From Liolophura sinensis (taxonomy: Eukaryota; Mollusca; Polyplacophora; Chitonida; Chitonidae), in contig NC_088300.1 of NCBI RefSeq assembly GCF_032854445.1, positions 26,703,608-26,767,607 of the forward strand: 64,000 nt of DNA, read 5' to 3'. This document shows positions 13,517 to 24,252 of this stretch, piece after piece. How positions within the stretch are numbered: the first letter of the stretch is position 1; each line of letters starts with the position of its first letter. The translations under genes were made by a program, and so were the position numbers. The notes under the pieces were generated by a model. It was not told where the DNA came from. It did not search any database and worked only from the letters and a program-made list of their open reading frames with translations.

Positions 13517-14733
13517 AGCTCTCCCACACGGCCGATTAACCTCAGGACTAGAGGCCGGCTTAGTCGTGACAAAAATCAGGATAACTCCTGTTGTTGTCGT
13601 GTATAGTCCTACTGCAGTTCTGTTTAATCGGGGGTTAGTCTTGGTTGGTCGGAAATGAAAGAGGACCTAGGTACGAGCAAATCAGGACTGTAGTAGGACT
13701 GCAGGAAGGTACTGCCACGACTTGTTTCCAATTAACCCCGACCTTTCTACGACCAAACCAGAGTGAAGTAAGAGTGTATTAGAACAGAGGCACAGAAGTA
13801 GTAGGGCTTCTCAACGATATTAGGCATTGGTCGTGTGATCATTTTTGTTCAAAATGGCTACTGTTAACATGTTGACAGAATCAGGTGAGGAAGAGACTGT
13901 TTCGTATGGCGCCCTACCTGCAACACTAATATGCAGGAGAGGGAGTGAGTGAGTGCTTGTGGTTTAACGTCGTACTCAACAATTTTACGAAGGAATCCTT
14001 AGGGTGCATGTACGTGTAATGTGCCTCCTTGTAGCAGGACGGATATCTAGTGCTGCTTCACTGAGACGACTTACCGAAGGCAAGTAAGCCGCACCGCTCG
14101 AGCCATTGTACTGATACGGGTCAACCAGTCGTTGCACTATCCCCTTCATGCTGAACGCCAAGCGAAAAGTCTTAGGTGTGACTCGGTCAAGGATTGATCC
14201 TGGATCTACCAGTCCCGAAGCGGACGCTCTACCAACTGTGCTATCAGGGACGGTCAATATGCAGGAGAGGCCGTAAACATATGACAATGAGATTCAACGA
14301 CAGACACACGAGTATTGTACGACAACAGTAGGACATGACGACGACAACAACAATACGACTAATCCACGAGTAAACGTACGAGTCTAACACGAGCTTCCCC
14401 AGATCGAGAAACGATTTCGACAATACGACTGAACTGCGACAACAGAAGGACTGCAGCACGATTTGTACGACAGAGTCCCGAGTACAACGACTGCTCTATG
14501 ACTACACCACGATATATTTACGATTTAGCACGAGTACTCAAAATTTTCAACATGTTCAAAAAAAAAAAAGCGACCAGACTGGGCGAAATCAGTACGACCT
14601 TGCCAGGACAAAGTCACGACAACTCCACGATCTTTCGCCGACAACGTCCGAGTCTCCCCGACATTTCATGAATTTAACATGTGATGCACTCGGCATTTGA
14701 AAATCGGCCGAACTCGGCTCCGTGTGAAAGCCC
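13517..14733. mobile_element. Putative CGA-rich palindromic non-autonomous transposon, interrupted by a SINE
   Basis: The left flank carries GCTCTCCCACACGGCCGA (13519-13536). The right end, reverse-complemented, carries GGCTTTCACACGG followed by GTTCGGCCGA (14701-14733), an imperfect inverted pair. The interior right half (14296-14660) is packed with ACGAC/CGAGT words; the left half (13560-13640) has their complements (GTCGT). This suggests a foldback or MITE-like element. No transposase frame is visible. The family-C SINE at 13943-14255 is inserted inside, so this element is the older one. Boundaries are approximate. Confidence 0.4.
13928..14270 (-). mobile_element. tRNA-derived SINE, family C, with 15-bp TSD
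   Basis: The body at 13943-14255 reads on the minus strand. Its tRNA-like head is at the right end (complement of CTCTACCAACTGTGCTATCA, an A-box region) with a B-box-like GGATCAATCC complement near 14190. The 3' part, on the plus strand, starts GAGTGAGTGCTTG and GTTTAACGTCGTACTCAAC. The perfect 15-bp duplication AATATGCAGGAGAGG flanks it at 13928-13942 and 14256-14270, which implies a fairly recent insertion. Confidence 0.88.
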
Positions 14734-15007
14734 CGAAAGGTTTTAATATGCATTACACAGACACCAACTGTGGTTCACCAAAAGTGTTTGACGTCATTTT
14801 ACCCTTTATTTATGTTTATACGCCATATGTTAATTTAAAATGAATATAAATTTAAATCATCAAGTTGTTTTCGTTGGATCGAAAATGCGCTGGTAAAATT
14901 CTTGCTTTTTGCTAAATAATTACGGCATGGTGTGTATATCTACTATATCACGTTTCAGGTTGTCTCAAAACGATTGTCTCTCCGCCTGTACGCCGAATGG
15001 TCTTAAT

Positions 15008-15130
15008 GCAGCAACCTGTGGGCTGTTACCCCCTTCCTCTGCTCGGTTTTCTCCCCTCATAATGCTGGTTGCCGCCGTATAGGTGAAGTATTCTTATAAC
15101 GGCGTAAAATACCAATCAAACAAATCAAAT
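15008..15130 (+). mobile_element. SINE family A fragment, plus orientation
   Basis: This is the 3' half of the abundant family-A SINE in forward orientation. It contains CATAATGCTGG, GCCGCCGTATA and GGCGTAAAATACCAATCAAA, ending near an A/C-rich tail. The tRNA-like head is missing. It is the only clear family-A copy in this orientation. Confidence 0.7.
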
Positions 15131-15264
15131 CGTCTTACGATTTCAACAATGTAATCTTAATGAACCTTATGAAAAAAATCCAGTGGGAATGGATCTCTAA
15201 CGTGCTTATGTCTTATTTATTTATGTGATTTATGTGAAAACCTTCCAACCGAGGAACCCCTGGA

Positions 15265-15402
15265 CTATTCACAGGTTGCTAGAAAACCTTCCCACTTACG
15301 ACCGAAGAGGAAACCGAAGAACTAACAGTGACTGCAGCGATCAGAGACCACCGAATCATTGTACTACGTTTGCACTTTAACCACTCGGTCGCGGACGTCC
15401 CG
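15265..15402 (-). mobile_element. Degenerate SINE family A fragment
   Basis: It contains the block AGGTTGCTAGAAAACCTTCC, then ACGACCGAAGAGGAA and a decayed head ending in ACCACTCGGTCGC. The order matches family A read on the minus strand. The conserved 3' block is absent or unrecognisable. Confidence 0.5.
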
Positions 15403-15439
15403 TATGCATATGTTTTATGCAACACGTTGAGAATCAAGT

Positions 15440-15556
15440 GAGTGCGTGAGCGCTTTGGGGTTTAACGTCGTTCTTAACAATTTTTCAGTTATATGACGAC
15501 GAAGGAATCCTTAAAGTGCATGTAATGTGCCTCCTTGTTGCAGGACGGATTTCTGC
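15440..15556 (-). mobile_element. SINE family C, truncated
   Basis: GTGAGTGCGTGAGCGCTTTG, then GTTTAACGTCG and ATATGACGACGAAGGAATCC match the 3' part of the intact family-C copy at 13.9-14.3 kb. The tRNA-like head is missing. Confidence 0.7.
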
Positions 15557-15861
15557 GTGAGCATCTATCTGTAGCCGGGCATGAATCCATGGCTGTGCAA
15601 GACGAGACTTCAACCGATTAGGTGATTGTCTACAAAACGTCATGCAAATACTTATTACTCACTGGACCTTACAGGGACGAAAACTGAGACTACTTAACAA
15701 GTGATATGTAAAGTTATTACTTCGCATTATAATCACAAAGTCAAAAAAATATCTATTTATATTTACTGTGGTTGTTTTTTTTTTCTTGCGTGTGTTTTTG
15801 TTTTCATGACTGATATGACAATTTTGTTCCTATATATGTTCTATAATCTAACCATATTTAT

Positions 15862-16115
15862 TTTTTTATCTGATTGGTGTTTCACGCCGTACTCAAGAAT
15901 GTTTGACTTATACGACACCGGCCAGCATCATGGTGGGAGGAAACCATTCAGAGCCCTGAGGAAACCCACAACCATCCGCAGATTGATGACAGATCTTCCT
16001 ACGTACGGCCGGAGAGGAAGCCAGCATGAGCTGGACTTGAAGTCACAGCGACCGCATTGATGAGAGGCTTCTGGGTCACTGCGGCGCGCCGGCACGCTAT
16101 TCAACTCGGTCACTG
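15862..16115 (-). mobile_element. SINE family A, near full length
   Basis: Plus-strand order: GATTGGTGTTTCACGCCGTA, CCGGCCAGCATCATGGTGGG, ACGTACGGCCGGAGAGGAAG, then a head complement ending ACTCGGTCACTGAG. The head with A and B boxes is on the minus strand. It is followed by a poly-C run (16118-16129). Confidence 0.8.
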
Positions 16116-16129
16116 AGCCCCCCCCCCCC

Positions 16130-17329
16130 TCCCCGTATAATCTATACAAACCACCAAGATATATATTTATATGGTACCGGTATACTTTGTTACATTTCCA
16201 TTCGCCATCGGGCATTTTGGTAGGTTTGGAACGCCAAAACCTTTCGACCAATATAAACGCGCATTTAAATCCGCGAGAGCCAGATTAATCTAACACGCGG
16301 CCTCATTGGCCTACGCAGAATCCTTATTTGGCTTCCTTGAATATAGCGAAGGCCAAAAGACCTGCTTGGGCGGGCGTTCCTTGGTGAGTAACTCAATATA
16401 TATATATATTATGATCAGTTTTATTGACTGATAAGAGTGCGTGCTGGATTGATTGCTTAGCGACGCAACCTGACTGACTAATGCGCCTGGGGCATAATTA
16501 CAGTCAAACATCAAGCAGGATCAGGGTGCAAAATTACTGCGAAAGGGAACGCAATCAAGAGTGAGTTGTTCACCTCTATACAATCTGTTTGAAGTTTCGC
16601 TTTAACCTTCTACAGTTGCGCGATGACGTAACTAGATGGCGTTGCTGCAGGTGATTGGCTGCAGGTTGACTGGTGCATTGTATGGCTGGTGTTGCACTGG
16701 AACTGATTTGTTGCTTGGAGGGTAAAGGGGCTGATTAATTGTTTATAATACCGGTACACACGGTGCCTTGATTGTTAAAAATCGTGATGCACCAGTTGGA
16801 TGAGATCGTGGTGTAAAGAGAAAGAGAGGATACAGTTCACCATTTTGTGCATGTGATGGACAACCTGTGCAGTTCTTCCCAGCCATGCAGTGACTCAATT
16901 ATTAGATCTTATACACTAGTATATGAACTATACTTCTTTGTCCCGTCTTGTTTTTCTTTTTTTTTCGATGCACTACGTTAAATCACCTATTTCATGGAAT
17001 GTTCGCCAACAAATTACTGTGTATGTTATATACAACCTCTAGAACTGCAGGAAGGGCGGTTATTCATGGTGAAACATCCCATACTAATGCCATACGTTAT
17101 TAAGTGCAAACACCACATATACTTTCACATGTTTTTTTAAACTTATTACAGCTGAATGGAAACTTCACAAGCAGGCTTGGTTAATGAAACCACGCAGAAC
17201 ACTGGCAACACGAGTGCACGGATGCTAACAATTCAGTGCGTGAGATTATACATATATATGTGAATACAAATTTTGGATGTTATGTTTTCTTTTTAATAAT
17301 TTGTGGCATTTTATTGAAATCACAAGTCC
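16130..17329. other. Intergenic, no gene seen
   Basis: Short AT microsatellite near 16396-16410 and a T-rich stretch near 16950. No coding or repeat family recognised. Confidence 0.4.
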
Positions 17330-17795
17330 TTTCAACTCTCCATGTTGGTTTACTTTACCATATAATAGTCACACTGTGTTAGCTCTTTGACTATATATTG
17401 CGGAGTCGGGAGACGAAGGGATCAAACCCTGGTTGGGTCACACTAAAACTTTAAAAATGGTACTTGTTGCTGCCTCGATTGGTGCTCAGCACTGAGGGGC
17501 TCGAGCAAGGAAACATGACTGGTTGGCCCGGTGTCATGTGATTGGGTGGGGTGTCATGTCTGGTGTCTGCGGCGTGATACTTCAGTGCCGGCAGCACTTT
17601 GGCAGCGTGGACTCGCCATGCCGCAAGAAAACACACTATATGTACACAGAAAATGATTCCTCTTCGTCATGTTACGGAGAAATTGTTGAGTATACGACGT
17701 TAAATCCCAAACATACATACATTCCATTTCAACGTTCCATTTTAGTTTGATTTACTACATAATAGTCACATGTTTAGCTCGCCCTTGACTATATA
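17330..17795. repeat. ~68-bp imperfect direct repeats flanking a SINE
   Basis: The copies at 17330-17397 and 17728-17795 share TTCAAC..., TTTACT..., ATAATAGTCACA and TTGACTATATA in the same order, with scattered substitutions and small indels. This is far longer than the usual 10-15 bp SINE target-site duplication. Confidence 0.7.
17398..17727 (+). mobile_element. SINE family B, 5'-truncated, inside direct repeats
   Basis: It shares with the 4.8-5.2 kb copy a B-box region (GGGATCAAACCCTGGTTGGG), TTGGTGCTCAGCACTGAGG, a GACTGGTTGGCCCGGTG block and GATACTTCAGTG. It ends with a CGTTAAATCCCAAACATACA-type tail. The A-box part of the head is missing. Imperfect direct repeats at 17330-17397 and 17728-17795 flank it. 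Confidence 0.8.
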
Positions 17796-18496
17796 ACTCA
17801 TAGAAAATGAACGCAAAGTACTCTACGGGAAAATGTGCGCGAGTCCATATACTTCGTTCGAAAAATTGCTGGCATGGTTGATGGTTTATTAGCGTATCGG
17901 TTAACTGATTCGTCGCTCGGTCGGCAATCTGCATGGATACCTGTAATATATAGAGCAGGATGTGTAATCTATTGATTGCATGCGGCAGGGGGCGGCCAAG
18001 AATACTGGTATGCGATTTGTTTAATTTAGCTAAACCCATGTTGCGCTACAGATTTCCAGTAGCTAGATGCTGTGTTTTATGTGCAGGATTTGACAGGATT
18101 GTGGAAATAAACAAAATGCACCAGTGCATGAACTATAGTCATGCAAGCTGCAGAATGAATCAATAAAACGACATAAAGCGGTCAGAGTGAGAATTTTGTG
18201 AGTATTTTGTTACGTTTGTGTAAAACTTGAGTGACAGATTCTATATACGGTGATGCAGCGCAACAATTTACCAGCAGATTATCATGGGAGTTATCACGTG
18301 GGAGAAAACTGGGTTGTGTGTATACATAGTTTAAAAATGCTGGGCCTTTATATATAACTGTTATATTAGTCCCAGACATAGGCTTATGTGAAGGTGCTGT
18401 CGCATGTAAGGCCTATCCTGACAGACTATGTCGCATGCGGACGTGCAGGGTGATATATGAAGTTACAGCCCCCAATTACCACTTCGATGGGAACCA
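17796..18496. other. Intergenic, no gene seen
   Basis: AT-rich sequence without a supportable frame or recognised repeat. Confidence 0.4.
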
Positions 18497-18783
18497 GAGC
18501 CTATAATATTTTTTTTTTTTTTTTTTTTGATTGGTGTTTTACGCCGTACTCAAGAATATTTTACTTATACGACGGCGGCCAGCATTATGGTGGGTGGACA
18601 CCGGGCAGAACCCGGGGGAAACCCACGACCATCCGCAGGTTGCTGGCAGACCTTCTCACGTACGGCCGCCAGCATGAGCTGGACTTGAACTCACAGCGAC
18701 CGCATTGGTGAGAGACTCCTGGGTCATTACGCTGCGCTAGCGCTTTAACCGACTGAGCCACGGAGGCCCCGAGCCTATAATAT
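18497..18783 (-). mobile_element. SINE family A, full length, with 13-bp TSD
   Basis: The body at 18510-18770 is the best-preserved copy. On the minus strand it begins with a tRNA-like head (A box TGGCTCAGTCGG, B box GAGTTCAAGTCC). The conserved body follows and it ends in a long A tail, seen on the plus strand as 18 or more T. The perfect duplication GAGCCTATAATAT occurs at 18497-18509 and 18771-18783. The intact TSD and long tail point to a young insertion. Confidence 0.92.
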
Positions 18784-20997
18784 ATTATATATTATAGGCC
18801 TAATTACTATCCCAGGCTTTCGCCTAACAAGGGTTTACTTTGAGTCTGTCCGTCCCTCTATCAAGTTTTAGCGTATGCATGTACAGCAACGTGTCTACAT
18901 GTTTTCAATAGCTGGTAAAAATATTTGATCAAATTCTTCTATTCAGGTTCTATTTACGGGAGCTCATATCAGACTAGTTCGAAACCAGCCCGAGTCGTGC
19001 ATATATAGCTTTCACCTATTATATAAATTTCGTTTATTTTCATCGGTCTCTAGTTTCTGTGTAATTTCCCCATTTTGATAAAATTATGTATGCAGGAAGC
19101 TTGTGTAACCTCGATCAGATCAAGTTTGAAAACCAGCAAGATCCGGGTATATATAGGTTAATTTGCATGTGTAACAAGTAGGCCTATATCTGATTCTGAA
19201 ATATTGTTGGTTTTCGCGGGCAGTAACTGCTTCAAATTGTTTTGACAATTTTGATCAGATCTGTTGAGTAATATTATTCCGTGCATGGCCCCTCATATCA
19301 AGTTTGAAATTTCCATGATCTGTTTATAACTTTGGCAAACAGGACTCTCTGAATGTACTTCTTTATATATCTATTGGTTTCATGATGTGCGGTTTTTTTT
19401 TTTTCGATTTTGGAATCAGTTAAAACACATTCATAGTCTTCAAGAAGGAAACATGATTAAGGTGCTTATCTCTCACGAGACTTGGCCTTAATCCTGTATA
19501 CTATAAGAGGGGTATTTCTGTATTTCTGTGATTCCAGTACTCTGGAGGGAAACTGTCGACTTTGCTCTCTTGTTTGGGGTCATGTATGCTTGCCCTATAA
19601 TTGTTTTTCACCATGCAGTGTGATTACGCACCCTATTATCTCACCGGTTACCTCCACACATACAACTATAGGCACCGCCTTATAAATGAAAAATCCTTGA
19701 TTATATATGTAAACAACAATCATCAGTGAATAAATAAACACATATAATAGCACAGCATATCCAAAGCAAATAATTTCCAAACAAAGAAAACGGATAAACT
19801 CCATGCTAAACAGGCCTATATAATTGCAGAGCCCAAAATTCAGTTTCAAACTGAACATAAATTAATTATTTACTAACCTTCATAAAGCTCAATGTGTGTT
19901 TGAGATGAGATATCACTTTCTTGGCATGGGTAAAATATAAGTAAATAAACATTCCCTCGTGTACGTAGGTTACATGGGTTGCATGGGTTTTACGTTAAAG
20001 GACCAGACAGCACCTGGCTGAAACATATTTCAATCCAAAGCAGGATACTCAAGCTTTCTAAAAAGTAGCATACTTTATTATTTTAATGAGATTTCACAGA
20101 ATAACATGTAGAACAAAATGTCAGTACTGCACAAATGGGTGGTGTGAATCGAGGCAGACATCTTGAGAATTTTATCCAATCAAATACATTGCTATCAGAT
20201 TGCTGTGACGTAGCCTTTACTCATTCGCTATATGACAATATGATGACCCAGAACTACTGCTTAAGACATCATTTTGAGATCGTTTACAACAATTTAGTTA
20301 CGTATAGCCGAGGGGCCAAGTCAGACAGTGGCATACCGTCTCGACCCAAACCGCAATCATCTCCCGGATAGACCCTAGGCCTACTTAGACACGCTGTTCA
20401 AATCATACAAATACCTTTTTTGTCGTTCATTTTACCGTTTAGTCAGCTGTTTCTATATAACAAATATCCGAGTCAGTGCAGAATTCACGAGGAATGCCGA
20501 AAGTTGATGGAAATGAAAAGAAGGCATCTCATCGTACAATGCTTAAAATTGATTAAATCTCATGGTTTATTTTTTTTTCTCTAAGTTTTTCCTCTAAGAA
20601 TTGGAGAATTTTAATTTTGCTCCTTTGTCTTTCTTGCATACAGTAACAAGGGATGATTTCTTTTCTGTTATTAAATCTTTTATTAAATACAATAAAATTA
20701 TTGAAACTCCGTGTACAAGCCGAGTTGCTTTCTCTGACGTCCGCGATAACTAGGTCAGCACTGCTCTCATCTTAGAAGCCGCCACCACAATACTGAAGAG
20801 TTGAACTGATCGACAGTCGAATGTCCAGATCAGCCCCAGAGGCGCTCAGGTTTATTTCCATTCGCTTCAGAATTGAGCATTAATCTCGTTGTTGAACTAT
20901 CCTACTGTAATTTTGTACATATTTAATAGGCGTCAAAATCACCAGCACAGCAGTTCAAGATGTGGAAGAAATACTGGGGGCGTAGGCTGGAGGGTGC

Positions 20998-21014
20998 GGG
21001 GGGGGGGGGGGGGG
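20998..21014 (+). repeat. Poly(G) tract
   Basis: Seventeen consecutive G, preceded by further G clusters (ACTGGGGGCG, GGAGGG). It could form G-quadruplexes and is a likely sequencing or assembly length error site. Confidence 0.9.
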
Positions 21015-21854
21015 TGCAAAAATGTTCCGCTCAAGTCGATGAAAAAAATATTTTAACCTATATTTCTTACCTAGCTATTAACATTCATTCCACAGATATT
21101 TGCTTTAGCCTATATAGACCAGTATTTCAATTTCTTACCAATTTACTAAATAGTATGTAGGCTTGTTTAGACATGTTCTGTTATGTGAACCATTTTATAT
21201 TGTAGCCGGTGGAAGACGGCGTTTTACAGAATTACCTCTCTTGAATCGTACCGTGCAGGTATCAATAGCCATTTCCGTAATAGCCAAGACAGATGCTGCA
21301 GTTTTACTTGAACTGTTTGCAACTCTGGAACCCATGACAATAAATACTATATATTCAGGGACAGCCTGTTTTCAACCCCACTTAGGCTAAACTTGAGTTA
21401 GGCGGCCCCTAGACCCTCACCTAATAGACTGTGATAGTCGTTCCGCTCTTGTCAAATCCGCGTGGACCTGGTGTTGTCTTAGTGTATTCCAGAGTGAATT
21501 AGAAGTATTAAGAATATTAGATGCCTTTAAAGTGTCAAGAAATTGACGCTTTGGCAGCCATGCAGCACTTGGTGTGTCGTAACACAGAGAATCAAACACG
21601 GGTGTGCATGCACAGCGCGCGAAAACAATGTATGTACATTGCTTCTTGTTCAGACAGTTGACCCGGTTGTCATGTATTGTTATTATATAGTTATGTTCTT
21701 GGAACAGGAGAGGTAACAAAGGTCCAGGTACTGTACTATCTGTACTATAGCTAAGGTCTACTCAGTATTTAGTGCGTTTCATAAAACATTGATAATTATG
21801 AATACATGTCTTGAAAAAAAAAAAAAAGAAAAGCTTGAACAACATAAGCCACGC

Positions 21855-21872
21855 AATAAAAAAACAAAAACT
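21855..21872 (-). terminator. Pol III T-run terminator of tRNA-Ala
   Basis: The plus strand reads AATAAAAAAACAAAAACT; on the tRNA strand this gives TTTTT then a longer T run a few bases after the discriminator base. Confidence 0.7.
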
Positions 21873-21877
21873 TTACG

Positions 21878-21949
21878 TGGAGATGCCGGGGATCGAACCC
21901 GGGGCCTTTCGCATGCAAAGCGAACGCTCTACCACTGAGCTACATCCCC
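21878..21949 (-). tRNA. tRNA-Ala (anticodon TGC)
   Basis: The minus strand folds as a complete 72-nt tRNA. The acceptor stem is GGGGATG/CATCTCC with one G-T pair, discriminator A. The A box is TAGCTCAGTGG and the B box GGTTCGATCC. The anticodon stem is TTCGC/GCGAA and the loop TTTGCAT presents TGC at 21915-21917, which reads GCA (Ala). There is no intron and no encoded CCA. Just downstream on the same strand lie TTTTT and a second T run, a Pol III terminator. Unlike the SINE heads in this window, all stems pair, so I call it a genuine tRNA gene. Confidence 0.95.
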
Positions 21950-24252
21950 CTCGCCTGCAAATTGAGGAAAGAATAACCATCTTAAAAGCAAACCGATACT
22001 ATTAAACGAACTGAGCAGGTAGATTGTTCTAAATATAATACAAATAGACTACATGCAATTTCTTTCAGATCGGCGTTGAAATTTTTTACCGCCTGTTTCA
22101 CTTTCATAAACGTTATCAGATGAAATATTGAGACACCAAAGGGAGACAATGCATTGTTTGGGTTCTCGCAATTTGATAAATTTGTCTGGAAGAAAATATT
22201 TGCCTTACACGGCTTGGTGACCTTGTTGATTCAGCAGTCAACCTGGGGTCTTTATGGATATCGCTCTGCGTTCGTTTGGTAACCATTTAATGCGCAGATC
22301 AAGTATTTCCGAGGGTTAGAAAGTTACAAGCTGTCGCCGCCAAAACGAAAATTGAACCACCAATAACGCAGTGTCGCAGGCAGAGAAGTTGAGGCCCTAC
22401 ACAATCCACAGACAGATTTCAGAACGGCAGTTGTAAAGACTAGGTTTGTCCTTTTGTTAGTCAATGAATCCCATCTCTGATGCACTTTGTGAAAAGCTGG
22501 TTCTTCAAGGGGAGTTGTAAAGACTATGGTAATGTTTACGTGTTAATTTCACCGTGCATTCTGATGTCATTATTTTTCCCACGGTCACGTGCTCTGATTT
22601 TCCCCTGGTTAAGATGAATGGGCAGATGTTCAATTTGCATACAAAGAAAAACAGCCGAAATGAGAGGTCTATCATTTCTGATTCTGTCACGTGTCACCGT
22701 TACACATGAGATTTCTGCGTTGTGTTATTCGCAGGTCATAGATTTTCGAAAGGGTTATGTAGTTTGTTGTGGAACGCTCTGGATTCGATCTTCCATGTGA
22801 TGGCCAGTTGGGTCTGTAGCTGGTTGGTTATACCACTGCACCACTCGAGTTGTGCTAAAATGTGGTTTTTAGACAGATGAACATGATAATGGTGTTCATT
22901 GAGCATGTGCGTGTGTCACATGCTTTTGTCACATGGCCTTCGTCTGAAAAGAGTTTCCTCAATATTGAGCCAACCTCATTCAGGGAAACATGAATGAATT
23001 GATGTAAGTGGTGACATAGAAAGATACAAGTAAATATCACCCTAGTCTTAACAACTTCCCTTAAATGAATTGACGTCACTTTACCTCATGCAGCAACCAT
23101 GACTTTCAAATCCCACCCAACCTTCAGTTTGATCAGCTAATGATTGCAAGGGGCCAGGTTCAAATCCAGATTGTGCTGGTTTGACTGCAGCTGTTAGTCA
23201 GGGAAATGGTTTCTCCAGGGATTTGTGCGAGTGTCTTAAACCATGATTGCCATATCATAGTTGGGCGAAGAGAGAATGAAGTAAGTGGAGAATGAAAAGA
23301 GTTCATGGTATGTGATGTTTATTTTACAGTATCATTACATCAGTAGAATATAACAACAGTAGGCATGCTCTCTGTGCTCACTGTGTGGACAAGCTACTTG
23401 TATGTCTAAGCTCAACCTCATCAGTGATGGCCTTGCCCAGACCTGCCATCAGTGTATGTTTATCAATGAAATTGTTGCAATATCAAGTATTAATATTTGG
23501 GGGGGGGGGGGTGTTTATGACATCACCTCTTACTCATCCCTGGACCCTAGTGACCATAGTTTTATTTATTGATTGATTGATTGGTGTTTTACACTGTAGT
23601 CAAGAATATTTCACTTATATGACGGCGGCCAGCATTATGGTGGGAGGAAAGCAGTCAGAACCCGGGGGAAACCCAAAACCATCTGCAGGTTACTGGCAGA
23701 CCTTCCCACATACGTCTGGAGGGGAAGCCAGCATGAGCCGGACTTGAACTCACAATGACCGCATTGGAAAGAGGCTCCTGAGTCATTACGCCAAGATGGT
23801 GTGCTAACCACATCGGATACGGAGGCAACCTAATGACCTTGGTATCATTCAAAATTTGCAACAGATGGCATAGACAGTGACATAAAGTGTGTGTAAGACA
23901 GCAGCATGTGCACTGTAAGGAGTATGATCGCTGGGTAGCATACACTTTGAAACCACTCACTGCAGAGGAAACTATTTTAAAGACAAAATGATATGGAACT
24001 TCCATTAATGCCCACATTGACTTTTTGGTGAGCAAACTTTGAGGAGGAAAGGAGAAAAAGATTTCTATGTGTAACCTGTAACCCTTAACAATATTTTTGA
24101 GCCTGTGGAAATAGATATTTTTGAACTGGAATCCTGGTGACAAGAAAATTCAAGCCTTTCCACACAAATAATGGCTAGATTGTTGTACAAATTAATATAA
24201 TGTAGTGTTTTGTTTGCTTTATAACTCATATGTGTTTACTGTTTTGTTTTAG
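21950..24252. other. Intergenic, upstream of the MEA1 homologue
   Basis: Contains one clear family-A SINE (23556-23828), a G run near 23502 and a possible SINE remnant near 23150-23270 (GGTTCAAATCC). The non-coding first exon and promoter of the MEA1-like gene probably lie here but cannot be placed. Confidence 0.4.
23546..23838 (-). mobile_element. SINE family A with 10-bp imperfect TSD
   Basis: The plus strand reads GATTGGTGTTTTACACTGTA, CGGCGGCCAGCATTATGGTG, CCCGGGGGAAACCC and then the head complement to about 23828. The flanks CCTAGTGACC (23546-23555) and CCTAATGACC (23829-23838) differ at one base. Confidence 0.85.

Larger units (their letters stand above)
18784..21877. other. Intergenic, no gene seen
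   Basis: AT-rich sequence, a poly-G run of 17 at 20998-21014, and no frame with a recognisable domain. Confidence 0.4.

Noticed and set aside
14190-14255. tRNA-like sequence on the minus strand
   Set aside because: Head of the family-C SINE with a 15-bp TSD, not an independent tRNA gene.
23150-23270. GGTTCAAATCC B-box-like site with a possible SINE body
   Set aside because: No matching A box, tail or second copy was found in the window, so it is not called as a separate element.
23655-24143. 162-codon minus-strand frame
   Set aside because: It runs through the body and head of a family-A SINE; openness comes from the repeat.
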